From contig NC_089789.1 of the NCBI RefSeq assembly GCF_040412425.1, positions 40,972,106 through 41,036,105 on the forward strand: a DNA stretch of 64,000 bases, written 5' to 3'. Shown here one piece after another: positions 51,111 through 63,639 of this stretch (within the stretch, counting starts at the first letter, position 1; each line of letters begins with the position of its first letter). The translations under genes and the position numbers were made by a program. Source of the stretch: Macrobrachium rosenbergii (Eukaryota; Arthropoda; Malacostraca; Decapoda; Palaemonidae). Under the pieces are notes generated by a model that was not told where the DNA came from, did no database searches, and worked only from the letters and a program-made list of their open reading frames with translations.

Positions 51111-53800
51111 GCCGATTCTTCACCTTTTTTTTTTATTACATGATGCTTACGTGTGTGACGGCGTTCGCATGTGTGCAATGCAAAATTTATGAGAACGTTT
51201 TGGTTCAATTTATTTTCATATCTCTTCAAACGAGTGTTTTCCTAATATACAGCGAAGTCTCTAATCCTTTGGTTAAAAGCGCATTGGCAACTGCGAACGA
51301 AGGCTTAAAGTTATTTTCAGTAATGGATTTTTAAAATTGAAATAAATGCGATCTTGTTTGCTTCCTACTAGCAATAATAAGTATACAGATCAATGCACAA
51401 GTTAATAAACAAATCGACGTAATATACTGTATGTGAAATATACCAGCCATTAAATTCAAGCTCTCGGTACATTGTGAGAAACAATACAATCAAACACGGC
51501 AAATTTTTAAGTATTAGTAACTCGTGATCATAAGGAGTGTTGATGGAATTATGTCAGATATATCGATAGATAGACACCAATCGAAGCGAAACAACTATAT
51601 TAATTGTCCCTAGGAAACAGTTTTCATGTACAACTTAAATGGTTATATATTACCATTATTACAATTATTTTGAAACCATCCTTCAAGTAACAAAAAAAAA
51701 AAAAAAATCACAGTATCTTTAGGATAATTAAATTAAAAGATCCATAAATGATTTATTTTCCAAGTACTACTTACTGAACATGTGTTATTCTAAGGATGTC
51801 AGTCATACAAGTACAAAAGGACCCCGCATAGATGAACAGTCTAGGAAAGGTTCAGTATGAACGTTAATATAGTTTACAATATGATATAAGGCTTTTAATC
51901 AAGTGAGAAGATTGGGCAAATTGTTTAAACTGCATTACTGATGAAGTTCTTCCCATTCACATTTCATTAGCCTTTAGTATTATTCAAAACAACTTCTAAA
52001 CATTAAATCTGAATGTCGTTGATAATTTTTGTGATTAGTGCATTACTGCCCATTATTCTTTCATGATCATCTACCTTAACATGATGAGTTAGACTGGGGA
52101 CGACCTACATCGTTGTGACCCAAGCTCTGCTTTACAAAATACTATACACATATTCTTGACCATGTCAATTTTTGAGTCCACAAGGTGTTCATAAGCTCAG
52201 TTTCTACTGTGAAAAAAGAAAACAAGCCTCTATGGTACCTACTAATTAAAGACTCAAAATTCATTGACAAGTCACCGATTTAATGTCTCGGCTAAACAAC
52301 TTTATATCACCTCGCTTTCAACCAAGTGCTTTATTGAATGGACCTCAAATCAACAAACTACTGAACATTGCTAAGCTGTCAATCTATATTACTTATGGGC
52401 ACTCAACTGAAGTTTTAATAGAGGTGGAAAATTTTGAATACAATTCTTTTCTACTACACACATCATTACAATGAAATTCTTATAAGTAGGCTAGATTCAA
52501 TGATAATTGACACTTGACTTACAGAGAGAGAGAGAGATATAGTTGATTGTCAAGCCGAAAAAACGACATCTATAAGCCCCCAGTTGAAACGTCTCTCTTA
52601 TGATCAGGCAACCGCATGTCACTACAAGACATCCTTTGGGACAGTGTCAAGCTGATGAACAGGATACATGTCACCACATGGTGACCTGACATGACCTGGT
52701 TGCCGACTTACCACATTTTGTACACATCCAGTTCATAAAAACAGAATCCTAACAAGTTTTCAGTTATTTTTCAAATAAAAAGGTAATGAAGCAAAACCTG
52801 TGAAAGATTCTTTCCATTTACAGTAATTGAAATACTGAAGACCCCATTGTAGGTTAATTAAAACCATCAGCAGCCATTTTAATGCAATACCAATATTATT
52901 AATTTTCTTGTTCATGTTTCCTGAGAGCTTCTGGTCTTTACAACTTCCAGTAAAATAGAAAATAAAAAATTAAGGCGTTCTCAAATACAGTGCATAACCG
53001 TGTATACAATACAAGCCAGTTGGCTAACCAGAAGCTTGGAAAAACATATAAATACTTAATGTATGAACATAATTAAATAATAATATAAACTCTTGGCACA
53101 CTTGATCAATGTAAAATTCTCCCCAAAGATGGCCTGGCTATATCTAAAGGTTCGGATTGGACTGGGACAGACATTATAAAATGGTTGTGCAGTACAACAA
53201 AATATTGAGGTGACTGCTAGTTAGTCGGTTAGTGGAGAGTACGCTTACAGTAATTATTCTAAGGAAAGCACAGTATATTTCACATAACTTTAACATGCAT
53301 GTAATACAGAGTACATGTTAAGGATTATCAAAAAAATATACTGGTAACCCGTAAAAAAATAAAGAAAAGGAAGTTAGTGACGTGTACATGAGCAGCTCAG
53401 TTTACTTAAGGGCTAAACATATCTCTTCTTGATCAGTGTAACAATTTAAAATATAAAAAAATAATGGGAAATAAATTACAGCCTTTAAAAGGAAAAATAT
53501 TTTACACATACAACCAATATGTTTCAATTTACTCATTTCTCTGCTTTGCTGTAATAATATTCTGAGCAGTGTCTGTTATTCGTGGCTACCACCCAGAGCC
53601 CTTTAAAAAGCAAGGGTGAAAATGCTTCAGATCCATCTTAGCTTGTTTCTAAAAAGCAGCTCCTGAAATGTACCGTACAATTGTAAGAGCCAGGTCATGC
53701 AAGAAAAATCCATCCACACCAACTGTTCTTGTCAAAGAGGTAAGGTCACAGAACTTACAGGAGGAGTTTAAAAGCACCACCAACCAACTTTTCCTTTAAG
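51110..53800. other. Spacer between the minus-strand candidate and syndecan 3' end
   Basis: AT-rich, no convincing exon or element. Short (GA) tract near 52525. It may include a divergent promoter near 51110-51180. Confidence 0.25.
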
Positions 53801-53814
53801 TGATATAAATGCAT

Positions 53815-55689
53815 CTCTTTATTTAAACTTGTTAATATATATAAATGTATATATATAGGTTCATAAATATTTCACTCAATTTTTATCTCTTCACTACATA
53901 TTTTCAAGAAGTCAAAAGTTTGAAAACTTGGAAAACAAGTACTGTAGGAACAAACTTATATGTACACCGTAGCAATAAAAGTTTTCTGAAATTAGTGTAT
54001 GTTTCTTACATAAAAAATCATTTGATATACAGTTTGAGGTTAAAAACAGACCAAAATACTATATAAGTTAGCTGACCTTAGTGACCAGAAAGTTTTGTGC
54101 ACAGAAGAATGTTAATTTGTGCAACATCTAACCAAAGGAAAGTTGCAGGAAAATCTTTATTATTGCTGGCATACAAAAAATGGTGATTTCTCCATTATAA
54201 CTGCATGACATAAGCTAATTAGGTGGAGGGGAATTTAGTCTAATCTTACAGTATTTCATATAAAAAAATAGTCGTAATTTTACTACACCTCCACATTCAT
54301 AACCCTATTATAATTGAGCACACTTACCAACCATGAGACCCTACAACTGTATTGTTTTAAAAAAAGACAAGCAAATTCACTGCAACAAAATCTATAATTT
54401 ACAAAATAGCAAGGTTAAGCAAAAACTTGACATTATCACCAAGAAAAACTCTTCCTCACTGTAACCTACTTCAATCTGCATGAAGGTAGGCTACACCAAA
54501 CCTCACTAGCACTAGAACACCTGACAGGTTCAGGGTCTAATGCAAACCATCACTCAAAAGCCCCGATATGTATTTAGTTTGTTACCTATTTTTTTACAAT
54601 TATTTTTTCTAAACCCAGCTTGGGAACCCAAGCAACATTTGAAATTTGTATTGCAATTAACCCAATACCCTAATGACTACTGTGCTCATTACATGGATAT
54701 TTAGCAAAGATGTTTGATGAATCCAACTTTTTAAAGAAAATCATCATTTGTCCCTAATTAATTCATCCAAGTCTTAAAACAAGTGTTGTGTATGACTTAG
54801 CCATAAACCATTACACACAAAACATTACAATTAAGGCAGGAATTTACAGTAGATCCCACTTTGTAAAGTTACAAACTGCAAATGCTTATGACACGAAAGA
54901 TAAATCATATGCTATTAACAAAATACAATACAGCCCAATGTTAATATATTTACCATTTTGAAAAACAAACTTGTCAGATTTTATACGTGTCCATTTTGTA
55001 TTCCTTTCAACACGAGTACCAGGTTTAAAGGAAGAGAGAAAACGGTTGTAATTCAGTACTGTAATTGAGGATTTACTTTCAATATGAAACAAGCTTTTTT
55101 AAACGGTATAAAAATTAATTTCTAATCTATCAAAATGTTTTATCAAATTCACTTAATTTTCCTACATTAAAAAACTTTGTGCATAAACATTAGATGAAAA
55201 ATTTCCCTACCCTGTTTCTTTATTTTTGCTGTACTGTATCTGAAGCAATTTTTTAGTTCACAGAAAATGCACTGAATTCCACCAGATTGTCTAAAAACAG
55301 TAATTCAAATGGTGACACTGCCAAAGTACTTTGATTCCATGATTTACAATTCTTTCATCTGAATACTCTGTAGTTCCATGCAACAGCAATTTCATGAAGT
55401 GGTCCAAATGGGATAATATCAATTGATGTCCTAACAATGACCCCCTACATGGTAGGGTTTGAGATATCAGAATGGAATTAACTTGTCCTTAAATTGGCAT
55501 GGTGAGATGTACAGGGACTCCCCACCTTCATTGCTGAATCCCCAAATAGATGATGGCCAGGGTGGAGTAACTATCAGTTATAATAAGAAGGAATAATGAA
55601 AAATAAAATATTAAAACCTCTGCTATTTGCTCCACCAAATCTCCATGTTTCCCAAAGACAATCCATTGGGATGAAGAGGGGGAACAATA
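53815..55689 (-). other. Syndecan 3'UTR region
   Basis: Downstream (minus) of the syndecan stop. Minus-strand AATAAA hexamers lie at 55219-55224, 54156-54161 and 53816-53821, so a 3'UTR of about 0.5 to 1.9 kb is possible. No coding text. Confidence 0.4.
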
Positions 55690-55856
55690 TTAGGCATAGA
55701 TCTCCTTATCATTTGGGGAGTAGGAGGAAGTGAGGGGCATGCGTTTTGGCTCATCCAGAGGATAGGAGCCTTCGTCCTTCTTCCTCATGCGGTATACGAT
55801 GAACATCACCAGCAATATGGCACAGAGGAGACCAACCACAGCACCTCCGATGAATG
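55690..55856 (-). CDS. Sdc: Syndecan terminal exon: transmembrane and cytoplasmic domain
   Basis: Acceptor (minus) CTTTCATTACAG before 55856; 54 codons plus TAA (55690-55692). It is the most conserved part of the family and fixes the identity. Confidence 0.96.
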
Positions 55857-56626
55857 CTGTAATGAAAGAACATTATTAGTATCAATCACTCACATAGAGT
55901 TTATTACAGAATACAAACTGTTACTTTACAAGAGAATGCAAGAGTCTTAAGCAACCAATAAGCAGCACAATTGGTTTTGAATTTTCTATTGTGTGATTTA
56001 TTTGATCAACTTTACTACCTATAATTACTATCCAGAATAGTTTGTATCTTATCCTCGCCAAGATAATTTTATCATTATTAGGAAATAGTGATATAAAGGC
56101 TGTCCATTACACTGATGAAACAATCTCCAGTTCTTCTTCCCTCAGTAAAACAGATATTGTATAGAAGAGTCCTAAATCATAACACAGTACAGTATAATGT
56201 AAAGTAATTTCTTAATCTGAACTACTATTTGACCACACTCTTAAATGCAGTACAAATAACAGACTACATGAATACCCATTGGAAGATTTATGAAAAATCA
56301 AAATAAGGGGGTGTTACAGTAACTTCAATTGTCAAATTTTAGTTCAAATCATGTGTACAGGGACAAATAACAATGAGCTAAGAGCTAACTGTCTATAACT
56401 AGTGGCACAAGCATATTGTGTACATTTCCAGAGCATCATGTACAGTACTTCTCATCCTAAACATACCTGCCAGGATACCAGGCTGAGCAAAAATGGAGAC
56501 CTGTCGGTCATCTGTCTTCGTGGTGTGAATCTGGATTGAGCTATCCATATCGCTCTCGTCAGTGAGGGTGGGTGGTGGTGTGGTGTTGGGCACAGACTCT
56601 AGTTTTGGTACTTTGTCAACACTTTC
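55690..56626 (-). CDS. Sdc: Syndecan, last two coding exons (partial gene)
   Basis: Minus-strand exons 56626-56467 and 55856-55690 join in phase. The first encodes a Thr/Pro-rich juxtamembrane ectodomain (VPNTTPPPTLTDESD, one sequon) ending QPGILA. The second encodes the transmembrane helix GGAVVGLLCAILLVMFIVY with a GxxxG-type dimerisation motif, the conserved C1 region RMRKKDEGSYPLDEPKR, a short variable region and the C-terminal PDZ-binding EIYA, then TAA. Known: syndecans are heparan-sulfate proteoglycans; C1 binds cytoskeletal linkers and the last four residues bind PDZ proteins such as syntenin. EFYA is usual, EIYA is a conservative change. Signal peptide and glycosaminoglycan-attachment (SG) exons are not in the window and must lie beyond 64000. 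Confidence 0.95.
56467..56626 (-). CDS. Sdc: Syndecan penultimate exon: juxtamembrane ectodomain
   Basis: Acceptor (minus) TTTTTCTTTTTACAG before 56626, donor GCAG/GTATGT at 56466. 53 codons plus one base, phase-matched to the last exon. Starts ESVDKVPKLESVP; the in-frame codons upstream read through a pyrimidine tract and are intron. Confidence 0.88.
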
Positions 56627-58303
56627 CTGTAAAAAGAAAAAAAAATTGAGCACAAAAAAATCACAATTTTATTAAAAAGTCATTTCAAAAGATGAAAAGT
56701 ATCAGTTTTCTGATGCTCTCCTTCAAGACAGGTTACAGCAACTGACTACAAATAAATAAAAAAAATGTGCTGCTGTATCTTATATCCTTACTTAAAGAAG
56801 TTTTCATTTGTATGTGTCTACTAGTTACATCATTTGACAATGACTATAGTGCATTGTTAAGACAACATAATTTTGCTGGCTGACTGAAATTGTATAAAGG
56901 CTACAATTATATGAAGGGTAAAATAAAAATTGGAAACTATTAGCACAGCAGTTTTTGTACTGAGTCAGTTATGCAAACCTTTACAACACACCTCATTGTT
57001 TATAAGTTTGACTTATCTTGTAATATATGATCACTGTCTTTATACAACAAAACCAACTACCATAATTCTAATAATCCATAATAAAACTTCTATTAGACAA
57101 TTCAACCCAGTTCCCCAATTTATAACAGTCTAACCTTCCTATGTCCAATAGGATGGGGATCTCAAAAAGTCAGTGGAATTTATTTACCTCCAGCTGTCAG
57201 GCAGTACTGTACATTCACAAGATTCCTTTAAGGGTAACTTAATTACAAGTGGATACAATTCCAGTGGTCACTAGTTTCCTATATAGCATTTGGGAGACAT
57301 GAAATGTATTCTAATACCAATGATTACATTTACAATGATGCTGCCAGTAGGAAGATCATGGTACAGAGACTATAGCATAACCAAAAGTTTGCAAGCATTG
57401 GTTATATGGTTACCTCCAGTCACAGGGCAATTAAAATGGTAACTGCGAAAACTCAGTTACCAAGCAGTGGCTCTGATCAACTGCAAAGAATTCTGTGAAA
57501 AGTAAAGGAGCTTGTGCACTCCAGGGAGGAATGTTTGAATTACAACCTGCCTCCCGGTCTTGAAATTCTGGCTTGTCATTCTTCCACTCTGGTCGATGTG
57601 ATTTGGGGTAATAAATACAGTCATCAACCCTCTTTTTATAAAGAATTATTTCCCTACAACTTCTTTAAATTATCAGATATAGTCCTTGACCCCTCTTTCT
57701 AGAAAACCATCATTTTTCTGTACCTTCTAACCACTGCCAGACCGAAGTGTTAACTCAAACAAAACAAAACAAGAGACAGAACCACCAGAAACGAACAACG
57801 AATATTGCAACAACAAAGAGGCAAACTCGTCACAGAAGAATAAATTTGCCGGAAAAACAGGCCAGCCCGCAAGTGACTCCCCTAAGGAGAGACTCCAGAC
57901 CGTCGTCAAACGTGGAGTGGAAAATGAAGAGTTCTTTCTGACTTATTTTTCATTCCACTTTACACTTCTCCTGGCCTGGGGATTGAGCACGAAACTTGTT
58001 AAGGCTCTCTTCCACGAAGTGGACAAGGTGATCGCTCATTTTCTGTTTACAGCTGAATGCCATTACCCGGCCCCCGACGACCGCTGGGATACGTTTCCAA
58101 GGTAACTTAACAAACTTTCAGATAGGAAGGGAAAAGACAGCCCCTGGTCATGAAACTAATACCTCACTTCAATTCACACGGGTCAACTCGAAATGCTAAT
58201 TTCTTTTCTCTCTCTCTCTCTTTCTCTCTAGACGTAAATGTTCAACGCTCCATCAAAAATGTACATCATCAACACGGGAGGGCTTCGACGAGGTAATCGT
58301 GAA

Positions 58304-58306
<3 letters not shown>

Positions 58307-58345
<39 letters not shown>
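58307..58345. repeat. (CT)n(GT)n microsatellite
   Basis: CT dinucleotides run into GT dinucleotides; further CT tracts lie near 58207 and 58518. Confidence 0.9.
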
Positions 58346-58355
<10 letters not shown>

Positions 58356-58560
58356 TTCTAAGAAACTTCTAGTCCAAAGCTTTGGATATCTGGTATGTTA
58401 CGAGTAGGCTAATGGGCTATTTTGTTAACTGGGAATTGAAAGTCTCTTTTTTCTGTTCCATGAAACTGGTAAACACAGATTTAAGATAATCGGTTTAATA
58501 ACAGACCTTAAAGTTACTCTCTCTCTCTCTCTCTCTGTATACCGAAGAATAACAACCCCA

Positions 58561-58612
58561 GAATCCAACTTACACAATACTTACCAAATGCGAACTTTGA
58601 CACAACACCTAA

Positions 58613-58654
<42 letters not shown>

Positions 58655-58708
58655 TGTTGGAAATTGATTCAAAGTTTGCATTTCATGAGTATTGTGTAAG
58701 TTGGATTC
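58561..58708. repeat. 57-bp inverted repeat around a (CT)n loop
   Basis: The left arm 58561-58617 (GAATCCAACTTACACAATAC...) pairs with the right arm 58652-58708 (...GTATTGTGTAAGTTGGATTC); the outer 21 bases are perfectly complementary, the inner part mostly so. The loop is a pure CT tract. In the syndecan intron. Confidence 0.9.
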
Positions 58709-59839
58709 GAGAGAAAGGATTTTTCAATGCCAATATGAACAGCTGATGCCTCCACAGTTTTGGAAAGCAGAATGCGTCATCTTCTAATCTCGGGTCACCC
58801 CTTACTCTGACGACCAGCCCTTGAAAATGATAAGCAAGCCTGAAATACTATGACGAACAAGACCTGAAATAAAAGTGTGGTCCGTATTAAAGGGGCACTC
58901 CTGGGTAGCACACACACACACACACACGCCAGCCTTTCTTACTGGTTTCTCCTTCCTCCTCTTTGCGTGGTGGCAGAGGTGACGTGGGTTGGTTCTCCCG
59001 TAAGAGAGGGGAAGAAGAAGAAGAGAGAGAGAGAGAGCGTGTGTGTATGTGTAGTACGTGTGTGTGTGCTCACGAAGGGAAATGGGGGGGTGGGGGATGG
59101 AAGGGTGAGTTCCTACCCCCTTAATTTAATGGAAGATATCTCTGGATCCTCGGTGCTTTGCAAACGGCAGATTTTTATACTGGCGTTCGATCGTAAAAGT
59201 AAACAAATGTAAAACTGCAAAAGGCACATTTACACAGGCGTTCGACTCAACTGACTGCAGATGTCAATGGAAGGGTGAGTCCAAACACGCCGATCTTAGC
59301 TGGTCCACCAGCATCGAAAAACTGAGAAAAAGAGATAAGGGTGGAAAAGGGGGACTGAAGTAAAGCTGTGCACACGAGAGACAGAATGATAAAAATAGTC
59401 ATGGAATTATTACGGATTTAAAGACATGATAATAATTCGAAATATATCCCCAGGGAGTTTGTGATACATTTGTATCAACTAAATGATTTAATGCAAAGAA
59501 TTTGTTTGTCGAAGGTTTTATACCATGTAATGTTCTTCGACACAAGCATGTCTTAAAAGCAATACATTGCATGTGAGAATATTTTATAACTAGATGCTTA
59601 AGCCCTAAAACTGGATTTATTATTTTTTCATCATCTCATCATTCCAAATCGACGAGAAGAAGAACTGCTTCATATTTTAGAACTGTCTAGACTCACTTCG
59701 ATTTCCGATTATGCTTTCATTCCGGCTTTTAAAAACGTACGTCCGGATCGTCTATCTGGTATTGAAAGCAGTCCTCCACGGGAGAGATTATGATGATGGA
59801 AAGTAATCAAACCACTGAATTGAGCTCGTGATTTGAGAG

Positions 59840-59911
<72 letters not shown>
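59840..59911. repeat. (TA)n microsatellite
   Basis: Pure TA run in the syndecan intron region. Confidence 0.98.
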
Positions 59912-59912
<1 letters not shown>

Positions 59913-59975
59913 GAAAATACCATTCCTATCATACGAAATCACACTTTCCTCCGTCTCAGAATGAACTGCAACATG

Positions 59976-60018
59976 AACACACACATACACACACACACAC
60001 ACACCACACTCACTCTCA

Positions 60019-60072
<54 letters not shown>

Positions 60073-60090
60073 CACACACACACACACACA
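59976..60090. repeat. Compound (AC)n(CT)n(CA)n microsatellite
   Basis: CA-rich runs flank a CT tract; the minus-strand open frame across it is an artefact of simple sequence. Confidence 0.97.
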
Positions 60091-60375
60091 GACACATACA
60101 CAAACACGAACATTATTAGCCTCGCGCCATAATCACAATGCTTTTGAAAGCACAAACTAGGGGGGGGGCGGGGTGGCACATCCTGAGCATTGGGACCATA
60201 TTAAAAAAAAAAACTTACAAAAAGGGAAGACAAACTGGATAAGAAAAACCGCACTATTTATTAATAAATTGTACAGTATGCACAAACACAGAATACTTCC
60301 TCGTTTGGTATACCTGCGACATGTTAATGAATGAAGGGTTGAAATGCATTGAGATGACATCATATTTGCAATATT

Positions 60376-60541
60376 GACATGGAAGGGTTGTTATAAATCT
60401 GGTAATACTGACATGGAGGGGTTGTTATAAATCTGGCAATACTGACATGGAGGCGTTGTTATAAGTCTGGTAATACTGACATGAAAGGGTTGTTATAAAT
60501 CTGGTAATACTGACATGGAGGGGTTGTTATAAATCTGGTAA
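60376..60541. repeat. 34-bp minisatellite, five units
   Basis: Units of GACATGGAGGGGTTGTTATA plus 14 more bases repeat from 60376 with one to four differences; the last unit is 30 bp. Confidence 0.95.
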
Positions 60542-60938
60542 ATGAAACGTCTCTTCAAGAGAGGCTGTTTAGTTGGACTGACTGACTGGTTTATAGTCAC
60601 TAAAACTGGCGTCGCGTTTAGTTGGAAGACAACAAGCACATTCCATATTATTTAAGACAGTTACGCTAATGATGCAAATATAATATGCGGATTCTAAAAC
60701 TATGATTCCAGTGCTTCTATCTGTAAATTTTCCGAAGAAACAGAAACAAAATCTGAAGACTGACGACGTCATCTCGGGACACGAAACGATATCCAATACA
60801 ATCATTTGTTTATTCTTCCTTTTGGGCTTTCAGAAAAATAATTAATTGCATTTCCTTTGTTTCACGAGTTTTCAATTAACGACTTATGTAAATTACGTTG
60901 AAGGTGGACACAAAAATTCCATGTCTCAATCGTAGTGA

Positions 60939-60941
<3 letters not shown>

Positions 60942-60999
<58 letters not shown>

Positions 61000-61011
61000 T
61001 ACAAAATAATC

Positions 61012-61087
<76 letters not shown>
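60942..61087. repeat. Two (GA)n tracts
   Basis: GA runs at 60942-60997 and 61014-61087 separated by a 16-bp unique spacer. Confidence 0.97.
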
Positions 61088-61091
<4 letters not shown>

Positions 61092-63639
61092 AATCTTTCC
61101 CTACAAGTCCCTGTTCTCCCCCTCATTTCAAATGCAAATCTCTAACAACATCTTCCAGATTTCTCGCCGAAATCTCTTTTAAAAGTATTTTTCGACCTCT
61201 TTCGCGGGACAGGATTTGAATATATAAAACCGACAGTACGTGGGTCCTACATAAATCTAAACTTTCAGTTTTCATCCGTCCATGCAGGTCCTAATCTTCT
61301 GACAAAGGAGCACAGTTGAGAGGAAGGTGTAATATACCAAGTGTTAATCAAACTTGAACCAAGCCTTAGCGCACGGGTGCAAGAAGAGAGAATTGGCTTT
61401 AAATGAGGCACTAAAACCATTAGATGACCAGTAACTGTTCTCAAAATTCTCCAGAGGATTCTCAGTCGTCAGCACGGGAAAATCGCTTTGTGAAACACGA
61501 TCTACACTGGCAAGGACACCGATTGCCGCTCGCACCAGACTCCTCCCATACACACTTGTTCTGTATTTTCTCAATCTAGAGCTATGGACATTTAATATCC
61601 ACTGTACGTGGAACATCAACTTCCACCATTACCAGCCTTGCCAACAGTTTATTTTCTTCTTTTTTCTTTCAGTGCTGACAACCGCTGATGGCTGGAACTC
61701 CAATACACGAAGACCAATTCAGCACTCTCTAATCAAGGTCTTAGGACCCCAAGACCACCAGCTGCCGTGCGTACCGCCAGCTCAACGTGAAACTCAATCA
61801 ATATAGGTGTCTCTTGCTCAAGCGGCGGGGAGAGATGAAAAGGAGGCAAATTTTATCCTCGCCCAAAGAAAACAACCCGAGCGAAGGCAAATAGAAAAAT
61901 GCAAATTTCTAGGAAGGCGCGCCCGGCTCAAAAGCAAACTCGGCTTCGGTGCGTCTTTCATCTTTCGCCCTTTTACACGAGTTTTTAGGAAATAAAGGAC
62001 ATCAAACGCTTACGCAGTGGAAAAAAATATAATCTACAACTATGCCACAAGTGCAAGCTAGTAGCTCTTTACTTTGTCGATTCTCGTGTCTAATCATGAT
62101 TCGCTGCTGCTTCCATCAGCTTCCTAATGTTTGCTGCAAGTTTCATGAGCGTTCGGCGGTCTTACGAAGCAGAGGCGACATTCTACCGCTCAGCCTTCAA
62201 TTCTATCCGGAGCTTGACTGCTGTCAAGCAAGCGTCGGCCATCAGGCCTCGTTATGACCCACAATTACTCGCACCACAACGCTGTTACCACGGGTTTTAT
62301 TAAAGCTTGGCGCTTTTACAAGGCAGGAGCGTCAACCCCACACACAGAACTCTTTTATTCGAACTAGTGACATTTTCTATTCAGACTGCACCTGCCTAGC
62401 CAAGCAGACGAAAACCGAATAAATTCAACAATGAAGGAACCAGGTATTCAGCGCTAATGAATGACTGTCTTCTCGGTAATTTTGGTGGAAAAGTACGGGC
62501 TTATGACTCATCAGCAACCGTGAACTCCACTCACACGCAGTCGAGTCCAATCAATGCCTCTGGCCACGAGAAAGTATTCATAAATTGGAATTAAAAAAAT
62601 AGGATTTGAATAAGCGACATTACAGAGGAAATCTAGAATACTTAACATAACCAGAAAAGATCGAATGTTACGGAATTTGGCATTCAATGATCTGCTAGTA
62701 CATTATTCATAGGCTTTTATTGCTAAAATATTTGGTAAAGATCTTCCTCTTCCTGTAAAAAACCATGTGGTTTAACAGCTCTAGCTGATTCAGAATAGAG
62801 CATACCTAAAGATTCAGTATATATCTACAAGTTGTTTCCTGTATAACCAATACCTGTGAAGAATAAGACAAAATATTCAGAACATGCCAAAATATTTGAC
62901 TGTACCCAAATTGTCCCATAAATTTATTATATAAATTCTCAAGAATGTAAACACATTTTTAGGACATAGGTAAATAAAATTGATCGGAATATATACTACA
63001 ATAATTTACACTATATTAAATGAACAGCTTATAAATAAATATATCGGCCATAACCAAATGACTCATGAAACAGTGACTGGAAATTATTCATTATATAAGC
63101 AACGAGGAGTCTTCATCATATAGTAACACAGTAAGTATAAAACAGACTCAATAATTCAGATGAAGAAAAAAAAAAAATTGCCCAGAAAGAAGCAGATTCA
63201 CAAAACAAAATAAATTACTCAAAACAATAAATCACTCAGAATACGAAATTTAATTCAGAATTTAACTAATTAAATTACACAGAATTTAATTCAGGATTTA
63301 ATCAAATAAAATACTGAAAATATAGAATTAATTTAGATTATAACAGAATATACTGTGAATTTGAAACGTCACCCTAAATGTAAGTAAATAAATGGTTCAA
63401 AATGTGAAATCTGACTTAGAATATCCCCAAATAAATGAGTCTAAATGTGACATTCTCAATTTATTTACAAAACAACCACAATAAATTACTCGGAATATGA
63501 AATTTTATTCGGTTTATAACAAAAAACACATTTAAAATAAGACTTTCCCCAGAATAACCCAATAAATTAATTAGAATACGTTTTATTCACACATGAAATA
63601 TGAAATTCGGGTCAGAATACTGCCAGTGATGCTGATTGG

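Noticed and set aside
57727..57909. Minus-strand frame ending LRSGSG, considered as a syndecan glycosaminoglycan exon
   Set aside because: The SGSG is directly followed by a stop, there is no acidic context, and no suitable donor; not an ectodomain exon.
58052..58101. Plus-strand exon-like segment between TTTCTGTTTACAG and GTAACT
   Set aside because: Isolated, opposite to syndecan, no partner exons found; likely chance splice-like sites in a CpG-richer patch.
59709..60179. 156-codon minus-strand open frame
   Set aside because: Mostly translated TA, CT and CA microsatellites (runs of IY, ER, VCV); simple-sequence artefact.
61344..61619. 91-codon minus-strand open frame in the syndecan upstream region
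   Set aside because: No signal peptide, no SG attachment motif and no splice context that fits syndecan; probably chance in a less AT-rich stretch.
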